A DNA stretch of 45,160 nt, taken from Planctomycetaceae bacterium. Its GTDB lineage: Bacteria; Planctomycetota; Planctomycetia; Planctomycetales; Planctomycetaceae. Numbering within the stretch: position 1 is the first letter of the stretch; every line of letters starts with the position of its first letter. The stretch covers positions 1 to 45,160 of the forward strand of contig JAKFUG010000021.1 in NCBI GenBank assembly GCA_021732785.1, given 5' to 3'. The translations under genes were made by a program, and so were the position numbers. Shown here piece by piece: positions 40,001 through 45,160 of the stretch. The notes under the pieces were generated by a model. It saw only the letters and a list, made by a program, of their open reading frames with translations. It was not told the origin of the DNA and did not search any database.

Positions 40001-41317
40001 CCGCACGATGCCGATTCGCTGACGAACCCCGGCGGCGAAATGGATCGCGCGGTGCAGATGCCCGGTTGGGCCAACGTCTGGACACGCCCCATTCAAAACC
40101 GCGTGGATATGCTGGCAACCGGGGTGAACTCCGAGGTGGGCGTTCGGGTTCTCGGTCGCGATTTCGATGCCGTCGTGCAGGCATCTGAGCAAGTCGCGGA
40201 GGCTCTGCGTCGGGTTCCCGGCGCGGCGAATGTCATCGCCGATCCCATTCGCGGCAAAAGCGACTGCGAAGTTCGCCCCGATGCGAAACGCGCTGCGGAA
40301 CATGGGATCGCATTGCCGGACGTGAATCTCCTGATCGCCACCGCCACCGCTGGACAACCGCTTTGCCAGGTGGATGACGGACCGGCTCAACGATCCATTC
40401 GCTTAAAACTCCAGGGACGCGATCCGACGTCGCTTGCCGATCTGCCGATTTCTCTTCCCATCAAAAACGGTGCCACGGAGAGCGGTCGCGTCCAAACGCT
40501 GAAACTGAAAGAGATCGCACAGATCCGCATCACGGAGGGGCCTGCAACGATCAAAAGTGAAAATGGCTGGATGCGCAACTATGTGCGTCTGAATGTTCGT
40601 GACCGTGATGTGGGCTCATTCGTCGTCGCCGCACAACGGCATGTGCAGCAGCAGGTGGTTTTACCCGCGGGAGTCTTTCTCGAATGGACCGGACAGTTCG
40701 AGCATGCCGCACGGACCCGAGCGGCCCTGTTCTGGCTGACGCCCGTCGCGGTGCTGTTCATCCTGGGGCTGTTATACGCGGCTTATGGCGATTGGGCCGA
40801 CGCGGGGTTGATGTTGTTATCGGTGCCGGGCGCGCTCGCGGGCGGGGTGCTGTGCCAGTGGCTGCTGGGATTTCCGTTCACGGTGGCGGTCGGCGTGGGC
40901 TATCTCGCCTGCTTCGGCATGGCGGCGGCCACCAGTATGGTGATGCTCGTTTATCTGCGCGATGCCGTCGCACAGGCGGGGGGATTAGAACGCCTCTCGC
41001 TCGGCGAATTGAAATCCGCGGTTCTCAGCGGCGCGGTGCATCGCCTGCGTCCCAAACTGCTGACCGAAGCGACAACGATTCTCAGCCTCGCCCCCATGCT
41101 CTGGAGCACTGGTACCGGAGCCGATGTCATTCGTCCCATGGCCGCCCCCGTTCTCGGCGGGATTCTGATTGCCGACGAAGTCGTCGATCTTCTGTTGCCG
41201 GTCGCATTTTACCTGGTTCGTCGACGGCGCTGGCAGCAACTTCACGCCGCGTCCTCTTCGAATATGATGCCTTCGACCTCGATCTCATCCGTTGTTTCTG
41301 AAAGCCCCACGACATGA
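37067..41317 (+). CDS. CusA/CzcA-type RND pump with large periplasmic insertion
   Basis: A 1416-residue inner-membrane pump, against about 1050 for CusA. ATG 37067 starts right before the first membrane helix (LLFLIRHPAAVITAAVMWAI). Family features: RTPMDAVPDLSENQVLVYAD, ERRVTRPLS, the TM4 proton-relay Asp in AGIVVSIGVLVDSSIVVAEN, PLDEGMIMDMPITVPRISV, GKAGRADTPFDPAPL at 659, MPGWANVWTRPIQNRVDML at 998, and the C-terminal six-helix bundle. Compared with CusA there are about 290 extra residues between 659 and 998, largely helical and with a His-rich stretch (HHTSEHAGGH near 930-942), in the periplasmic porter. About 50 extra residues with hydrophobic segments also precede PLDEG. Metal export (Cu, Ag, Zn, Co or similar) is inferred from family and partner; the substrate is not shown. 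The stop overlaps the next ATG. Confidence 0.9.
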   Translation: MARAALLFLIRHPAAVITAAVMWAIAGVWIVLRTPMDAVPDLSENQVLVYADWPGQNPPEIERRVTRPLSLALQGIDGVQTVRGSSDIGYALMHIIFDDSVSFLAARKRVAEHLAGANVDLPDGVTARLAADGIPTGQIFWYTVEGVAMDLAELRTLQDTVVAPQLRSVVGVAEVASVGGFVPEYHVAVNLEALATENVSIIDFATSLQTLAKPPTGQVLTSSNTEFLVDVVPPLANNKQGSGTDWQAALTAAVLSLPDGRRMPLAKLARVSVGATPRRGVFEKDGNEAVAGIVHARYGHNPLAVTRAVRQKLQQIAATLPPTVRLWPCYDRTPLIEGAVGTVTRSLIESLLVASLCVIVVLRHWRTSLVITLTLPLAVLGAFLGMAALRVTGIADVQTNIMSLAGIVVSIGVLVDSSIVVAENVSHQLRQRFGDQPVTGDIQELVADACVQVAIPASIAILIMLVSFLPVFALQGIDGRMYRPLAWTKTLALLSVAVLTVTLVPVLCSLLIRGRIRDESDSAIVRSVVAVYQPVLRYLLFQPLPLVMTLCVTLIAAAAATGLDGLVRATTVLSLGLAWTMTPRYAWKGALSILLVVVALTAQTAMRPIGLALRMPLDEGMIMDMPITVPRISVTQALDDLKARNMVLCRFPEVHMAMGKAGRADTPFDPAPLDMIETMIEFRPRAWWPSRRLLHSDATRQATAVVDALVKAELVEAPTDTTALVAEIVDAGMTRFDAIQREVAWQWLVSTRNELARDLSIQFVSDAAKSMQRAERLTHPLTPLEAATLAEELPPGDRLRLGQLPDVSTVQALLAELQRRLGQRGWLHDNAAHTAERRSTTTPVRNWFRARLELEPITFADELWHALRAAHHRRWRSAVAELNADLRHRAAATWTQIVASELVARQPILDDDLAQTWQQILSARYGTGRTNAHHTSEHAGGHASLPPLLNLPLIDPNRVYDEIILHLTNDFAPRVWLWPHDADSLTNPGGEMDRAVQMPGWANVWTRPIQNRVDMLATGVNSEVGVRVLGRDFDAVVQASEQVAEALRRVPGAANVIADPIRGKSDCEVRPDAKRAAEHGIALPDVNLLIATATAGQPLCQVDDGPAQRSIRLKLQGRDPTSLADLPISLPIKNGATESGRVQTLKLKEIAQIRITEGPATIKSENGWMRNYVRLNVRDRDVGSFVVAAQRHVQQQVVLPAGVFLEWTGQFEHAARTRAALFWLTPVAVLFILGLLYAAYGDWADAGLMLLSVPGALAGGVLCQWLLGFPFTVAVGVGYLACFGMAAATSMVMLVYLRDAVAQAGGLERLSLGELKSAVLSGAVHRLRPKLLTEATTILSLAPMLWSTGTGADVIRPMAAPVLGGILIADEVVDLLLPVAFYLVRRRRWQQLHAASSSNMMPSTSISSVVSESPTT

Positions 41318-41709
41318 TTTCTTCGCATTTTCTTCGCGTCATCGGCGGACTGACCGTGTTGCTTTTCACGGCGGGCTGCGGCAACAGCACCGCGCGGTAC
41401 ATTCCCGCGGCCGCGAAGGCCCGCGCAGCATTGCACACCGCGCTGGAAACATGGAAGTCCGGCACCGCTCATGGTCCGATCCAAACGTCGAAACCCGCGA
41501 TCAACGTCTTTGATGCCCGCTGGCAGGCCGGCAAAAAACTCGAATCGTTCGAAATCCTCGAAGAAATTACGGGGAAAGAGCAGCCGCAATTCAAAGTCAA
41601 ACTGAAACTGGCCGGTGTCGAAGAAGAGACCGCAACGTATCTCGTCGTGGGTATGGACCCACTCCTCGTCTTTCGCGACGCCGATTATCGCAAGGCCACC
41701 GGGATGTAG
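41314..41709 (+). CDS. Small lipoprotein B, paralogous to the one at 35360
   Basis: A 131-residue protein whose ATG overlaps the pump stop (ATGATTTC, TGA at 41315-41317), so it is translationally coupled to the pump. The lipobox is LFTAGC. The mature protein repeats the layout of lipoprotein A: AL..ALETWKSG, a P.I.V.D.RWQAGKKLESFEILE segment, KVKLKLAGVEEETATYLVVG then MDPLLVFRDADY. The shared VVG-x-DPL-x-VFR-x-x-DY ending marks common descent. I know no named domain for it. Tight coupling to the pump suggests a periplasmic accessory or an adaptor-like role, perhaps filling in for the missing parts of the minimal adaptor; that is a hypothesis. Confidence 0.85.
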   Translation: MISSHFLRVIGGLTVLLFTAGCGNSTARYIPAAAKARAALHTALETWKSGTAHGPIQTSKPAINVFDARWQAGKKLESFEILEEITGKEQPQFKVKLKLAGVEEETATYLVVGMDPLLVFRDADYRKATGM

Positions 41710-41892
41710 GTTCGCTGGTCAGTCGAAATCAGAGACCTCGGTTGCAATTCCTCGGCCGGTTTGTCGGTGACCGTCAAGCAGGAACCGATCGCTTCCCTCG
41801 AGTTGAAGCTGGAATAAGCCGCGAGCGATCGCTAATTGTGCCGCCGGGCTGTGAGACGGGATGGGACGTCCTCAGCCCCCTCACGGCGCGGC

Positions 41893-42795
41893 TCATTTCT
41901 CGGCCACCAGTTTCAGTTCCCGCAGCCACGCCAGCGAGCCCGACTGCCAGGCGTCCCACATCGGGCCTTTGTACCCATTCAAACCGTGTCCGCCGGAAGC
42001 GAGTTCCAGGTAGCGGCTGGGAATCTTTTGCGCCTGCAGGGCCTCGTACAGCATCTGGCTGTTCGCCGGCACCACCACTTTGTCATCCACCGCGTGAGCC
42101 AGGAACATTGGCGGAGTGTTGGCGGTCACCTGCTTTTCATTCGAGAAATTCTCGATCATTTCCGCCGTCGTCTGAGTCCCGAGCAAGTTTCGTTTTGATC
42201 CCGCATGCGTCTTTTCCCCCATCGTGATCACCGGATAAATCAGGACGGCAAAATCAGGACGGCTGCTGACACGATCCATTGGCTGAACGGCAGAGGCATC
42301 ACCGGCATCAAAATGCGTGGCTGCGGTCGAAGCCAAGTGTCCGCCGGCCGAAAAGCCGATGATGCCGATGCGATCGGGGCGAATCTCCCACTCTTTTGCA
42401 TGCAGACGAACCGTCCGGATCGCGCGCTGCGCGTCTAACAACGGGACGGCAGACCGCCCCGCGGGCAAGCGATACTGCAACACGACGCCGGTGATTCCGT
42501 GCTGATTCAGCCACGCGGCAATCCCATGCCCTTCCGGTTGAATGGCATGGCCCCCGTATCCGCCCCCCGGACAAATTACGACCGCCGTCCCATTCGGTTG
42601 GGCCGGACGATAGACCGTGATCCAGACGGCGGTCGGTTCCGAGCCGCCATCACCCAGCGGGGCCTTGCCGTCCCACAAATCAATCCGCTGCGGTTCGGGA
42701 GCGTCCTGACCAATGACGATCGGGGGTGTCGATAACCATGCTCCGAACACGACCAGCAGAAACGGAGATCGCAAAATCTTCACAGCGCAATTCAT
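41893..42795 (-). CDS. Secreted alpha/beta hydrolase, acetyl-esterase-like
   Basis: A 300-residue protein started at ATG 42795 (MNCAVKILRSPFLLVVFGAW signal); a GTG at 42843 overlapping the upstream stop (GTGA) is also possible. The fold is that of BD-FAE/acetylxylan-esterase-like enzymes: VVICPGGGYGGHAIQPEGHG (oxyanion hole), IGIIGFSAGGHLAS (nucleophile Ser), MFLAHAVDDKVV (acid Asp) and ELASGGHGLNGY (catalytic His). Complete triad, so probably active, most likely on an acetylated or feruloylated polysaccharide. It follows the DUF1080-like gene on the same strand with a 44-base gap or overlap depending on start. The pair may work on the same carbohydrate outside the cytoplasm. Confidence 0.92.
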   Translation of the reverse strand: MNCAVKILRSPFLLVVFGAWLSTPPIVIGQDAPEPQRIDLWDGKAPLGDGGSEPTAVWITVYRPAQPNGTAVVICPGGGYGGHAIQPEGHGIAAWLNQHGITGVVLQYRLPAGRSAVPLLDAQRAIRTVRLHAKEWEIRPDRIGIIGFSAGGHLASTAATHFDAGDASAVQPMDRVSSRPDFAVLIYPVITMGEKTHAGSKRNLLGTQTTAEMIENFSNEKQVTANTPPMFLAHAVDDKVVVPANSQMLYEALQAQKIPSRYLELASGGHGLNGYKGPMWDAWQSGSLAWLRELKLVAEK

Positions 42796-42839
42796 TGAAC
42801 CAGTCCCCATCCAGAGGCAAGCCATTCGTTGCAACAGGG

Positions 42840-43586
42840 TCACTGAGCGGCTCCGGCATTCCAGACTTTGATGTCGTCGAATAATCCATCCTTGCCAGCC
42901 ACGCCGAGTTCGATTTTCGATTTGGTGGCGTGGGCAATTCCCGACGACTTGAGATAGGCGGCGGGCTTGCCGTCGATCGTGACGCGCATTTCCTCACCCA
43001 CGGTTTCGACAACCAGTGTGTACCATTTGTCGACTTCGAGTTGGGCCGGATAGGTGACGCTGCGGCCGACGAGCAATTTGGCGACATCCGCTTTCCTGGC
43101 GGGATCTTTTTTGATTTCATAAATGTCGTTCCGCATGTTGCCGTCGCGTTCATCAATGATCGTGACGCCGTTCAAACGAACCTGAGCGCGACAGATGTGG
43201 CCGTAATGCGCGCCGGTGTATTTTCGATCGTCAAACTCGACGTCGATCATCGTCGCCCCCCGAAAACAAATGCGAGTCTCGACGACACTGTTCGTCGTGG
43301 GAACTTCCAGCCCATACACCGCGGCATGCGCGGTGATGGCAGGCTTGCCATCGGTCGCGGGAATCGTTTGCTCGCGGGTTTGGGTCCCTTTCAGCACACC
43401 CTGTTCCATCACAAAAGTCGGTACGACTTTGTGCCATGCGGGTGCGATGGCGGCGTTTTCAAAGTCATCCGCGAACAGCAGTTCCTTCTTCACCGCCAGC
43501 GATTGCTCCGGAACGGGAGGCCGCTCGGCTGCTCCAACCGTGGAAACAGCAAGAAGAATTCCTGCAACGCAACTGGCGATCTTCAT
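42840..43586 (-). CDS. Secreted DUF1080-like (LamG-fold) protein
   Basis: A 248-residue protein started at ATG 43586 (MKIASCVAGILLAVSTVGAA), with GGGGAGAATG upstream; the longer upstream frame runs into a repeat and is not real. It resembles the DUF1080 / 3-keto-disaccharide hydrolase-like beta-sandwich: LLFADDFENAAIAPAWHKV, VVETRICFRGATMIDVEFDD, WYTLVVETVGEEMRVTIDGK and LGVAGKDGLFDDIKVWN. These jelly-roll proteins bind or act on carbohydrate; a catalytic role cannot be read from the sequence. It is exported and lies just upstream of the secreted esterase, so both probably belong to one polysaccharide-related operon. Confidence 0.85.
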   Translation of the reverse strand: MKIASCVAGILLAVSTVGAAERPPVPEQSLAVKKELLFADDFENAAIAPAWHKVVPTFVMEQGVLKGTQTREQTIPATDGKPAITAHAAVYGLEVPTTNSVVETRICFRGATMIDVEFDDRKYTGAHYGHICRAQVRLNGVTIIDERDGNMRNDIYEIKKDPARKADVAKLLVGRSVTYPAQLEVDKWYTLVVETVGEEMRVTIDGKPAAYLKSSGIAHATKSKIELGVAGKDGLFDDIKVWNAGAAQ

Positions 43587-43678
43587 CGGAACATTCTCCC
43601 CAGGGATTCGCGAGACTCGTCGACGATCTTTGCAAACCATTCGCTGAATTCTGTCAGATTCGCTCGGCGAACGCGAGC

Positions 43679-43752
43679 AATTCCGGACTCCGGAGCCCCA
43701 ACGGGGTGACATTCGATAGCCCAGCCCGAGGTCTTCCGAAGGGCTGGGTTCG
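43679..43752 (+). repeat. Long palindromic intergenic repeat, copy 2
   Basis: AATTCCGGACTCCGGAGCCC, then ATTCGATAGCCCAGCCCGAG, then GTCTTCCGAAGGGCTGGGTT. The same element, in reverse, is at 11593-11671. The right arm here has decayed (GGGTTCGTAATC instead of GGGCTATCGATC). It lies in the 355-base gap 43587-43941; the rest of that gap shows only the GGAGG site before 43942 and no gene. Confidence 0.75.
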
Positions 43753-43941
43753 TAATCGCCAGTCACCCGATGCACCCGCCTTGTCAATGCAGACGATTTC
43801 GGCGGTCGACGATTTCGTGCGATGTAAAATCCGACGCGGGCCTCCATTCATCAAATCGCAAGCACATGATTGCGATTTTCACGTCGTGGCGGCTACGATA
43901 ATCGACACCGCGACGTGATCATTTCTATCGGAGGATCAACG

Positions 43942-44880
43942 ATGCTCATCCGTGCTCTCTCGTTCTGCACATTGCTGATACTGTCACTCGATGCCGTGGC
44001 TCTGGCTGCCGAACCGGATGCGACCGACTTGCAAAAGATTGTGACGGCAGCGGCGGATCAGTTCGCCAAAGCGTTTGAGGCCCGCGATGCCAAAATGCTC
44101 GCCGCATTGTTTACCGTGGAAGCGGAATACATTGATGGCGACGAGACGGTCTTTCACGGTCGTTCGGCCATCGAAGCGGAATATACCGCCTCGTTTGCCA
44201 CCGATCCGGCGGGGACGCTCGACATCGACTTGCTCTCGATTCGCCCCATTGCCGCAGGGGTGCTCGTGGAAGACGGCCTCTCCAGCTTTCGACCGAAAGC
44301 AAGCGGCCCCAGCGTGCAAACACGCTACACGGCCACGCACGTCAAACAAGCGGACGGCACATGGCTGCTGGCCAGCGTGCGCGAATTGGGATCGCCGATC
44401 ATGACACCCCACGACCGGTTGGAAGTCCTCGCGTGGCTCGTCGGCCGCTGGCGGGAAGACGTGGATGGAAGTGTCATCAATACCGAATGGAAATGGACGG
44501 AGGACGGCAATTTTCTCGTGAGTGATTTTTCGGTGAAGCGCCTGGGTGACACCGAGTGGAAAGGAACTCATCGCGTCGGTTGGGACGCCGAGCGCAAGCA
44601 GTTTCGTTCGTGGGTCTTTGATTCTGCCGGAGGCGCTGCGGAAGGTTCTTGGTGCGCCAACGAAGACGGCGGGTGGTCGGTCACCATCACCGGTATCGAT
44701 CCCGAAGGCGTGCGTGTTTCCAGTGTGCTCAGTTATCTCGCGGACGGTGCGGATGCGATTGTCGTCGCGCAAGAACAACGCGTGCGCGGCGGCGTGACGC
44801 TGCCCGGAACATCGCATCGGGTTGTTCGGCAACCACCCACTCCCGGATCAGCCGCCCCGAAGTCCACGACGAAACGCTAA
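43942..44880 (+). CDS. Secreted SnoaL/DUF4440-like protein
   Basis: A 312-residue protein from ATG 43942, with GGAGGATCAACG just before it; the frame is open upstream but the signal peptide (MLIRALSFCTLLILSLDAVA then LAAEP) sets the start. The N-terminal part (about 30-155) is a cystatin-like alpha+beta fold of the SnoaL/DUF4440 or SgcJ type: FAKAFEARDAKMLAALFT then VEAEYIDGDETVFHGRSAIE and RYTATHVKQADGTWLLAS. The second half (about 165-300, VLAWLVGRWREDV, WKWTEDGNFLVSDFSVK, WVFDSAGGAAEGSW) is a beta-rich domain like those found after SnoaL folds in other planctomycete proteins. Enzyme or binding role is unknown. It is expressed singly and away from the esterase genes on the other strand. Confidence 0.85.
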   Translation: MLIRALSFCTLLILSLDAVALAAEPDATDLQKIVTAAADQFAKAFEARDAKMLAALFTVEAEYIDGDETVFHGRSAIEAEYTASFATDPAGTLDIDLLSIRPIAAGVLVEDGLSSFRPKASGPSVQTRYTATHVKQADGTWLLASVRELGSPIMTPHDRLEVLAWLVGRWREDVDGSVINTEWKWTEDGNFLVSDFSVKRLGDTEWKGTHRVGWDAERKQFRSWVFDSAGGAAEGSWCANEDGGWSVTITGIDPEGVRVSSVLSYLADGADAIVVAQEQRVRGGVTLPGTSHRVVRQPPTPGSAAPKSTTKR

Positions 44881-44903
44881 CAGCTCATGGAAGTATTCGG
44901 CTC

Positions 44904-44983
44904 TGTGTGCCACGGCCGTGTCGGCCGTGCAATTTTACAGAGCGTTTTGTCACCTCGCACGGCCGACGCGGCCGTGGCACACA
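44904..44983. repeat. Palindromic repeat (GTGCCACGGCCG type) after the SnoaL-like gene
   Basis: Arms 44904-44930 and 44957-44983, 27 bases each, pair at 26 positions with one G-U-compatible mismatch. The left arm reads TGTGTGCCACGGCCGTGTCG then GCCGTGC. It starts 24 bases after the stop at 44880, so it could act as a 3' end hairpin; no U-run is visible. It is one of several unrelated palindrome families here. Confidence 0.8.
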
Positions 44984-45060
44984 ATCAATCCACGGGCTGT
45001 TCAGCAGAAGTTTTATTCTCATATCAGACAAATCCTGCGAATCCATTTGAGGCGATCACC

Positions 45061-45160
45061 ATGAAGCGATCGATGTGGCATACCGGTCTGGTGGCGTTAC
45101 TGACGCTGGCAATGTCGGGGGGCCCACTCTGGGCGCGCGGTTTTGGCGGCGGCGGAGGGG
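45061..45160 (+). CDS. Secreted glycine-rich protein, N-terminal part
   Basis: Cut by the window end. GAGGCGATCACC precedes ATG 45061. The visible residues are a signal peptide (MKRSMWHTGLVALLTLAMSG then GPLWARG) running straight into FGGGGG. The start of a mature glycine-rich protein is therefore visible, but nothing identifies the family. The site of cleavage is probably near WARG. Confidence 0.7.
   Translation, partial: MKRSMWHTGLVALLTLAMSGGPLWARGFGGGGG

Noticed and set aside
42796-42843. GTG start of the esterase overlapping the upstream stop
   Set aside because: Possible by coupling (GTGA), but the signal peptide is better formed from ATG 42795; left as alternative.
1-45160. rRNA, tRNA, riboswitch or transposase genes
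   Set aside because: I looked for cloverleaf-like stems, conserved rRNA stretches and transposase motifs and found none; absence by eye is not proof.

Overview
The window looks like chromosomal DNA of a planctomycete. The evidence is the density of families typical of that phylum: DUF1552 and DUF1501 proteins with twin-arginine-like N-termini, their partner c-type cytochromes (DUF1587/1592/1588/1585 and DUF1549/1553 architectures), and DUF1559 pilin-like proteins ending in the H-x9-DG box. Base composition is high-GC throughout. I see no rRNA, tRNA, CRISPR array, transposase or phage gene. The genus cannot be set from sequence alone.

Layout. 1-1329: the end of a DUF1559 protein and a small regulatory-like lipoprotein. 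1654-2823: a stand-alone EboE-like TIM-barrel protein. 2989-7517: a DUF1552/DUF1592-type pair whose cytochrome carries an unusual C-terminal heavy-metal-associated (HMA) extension. 7563-18887 (minus): a soluble-glucose-dehydrogenase-like protein fused to a cytochrome domain, a DUF1552 protein, a DUF1592-type cytochrome, a DUF1501 protein and a mosaic cytochrome. 19151-20182: a polysaccharide deacetylase. 20185-24418 (minus): WD40 protein, DUF1501 protein and DUF1549/1553 cytochrome. 24562-27955 (minus): a DUF2695-like protein, an orphan DUF1552 protein and a secreted alpha/beta hydrolase. 27956-28686: a gene-poor stretch with two copies of an 86-bp element around a probable broken helix-turn-helix gene. 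28687-30009: a membrane-anchored beta-propeller. 30264-34021 (minus): a third DUF1552/DUF1592 pair. 34319-41709 (plus): a DUF1559 protein, lipoprotein A, a minimal CusB-like adaptor, a very large CusA-like RND pump and lipoprotein B. 41893-45160: a secreted esterase-like hydrolase, a DUF1080-like protein, a SnoaL/DUF4440-like secreted protein and the start of a secreted glycine-rich protein.

How the genes may work together. The repeated pairing of a Tat-signal protein with a secreted multi-haem-site protein suggests periplasmic redox or macromolecule-handling modules whose substrates remain unknown. The most distinctive locus is the RND cluster. Its adaptor retains metal-binding and membrane-proximal parts but lacks the coiled-coil hairpin, its pump has about 290 extra residues in a periplasmic loop, and two related lipoproteins flank the pair. 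This may be a non-canonical metal-handling pump. The intergenic regions are rich in several unrelated families of long palindromes, some placed directly behind stop codons.
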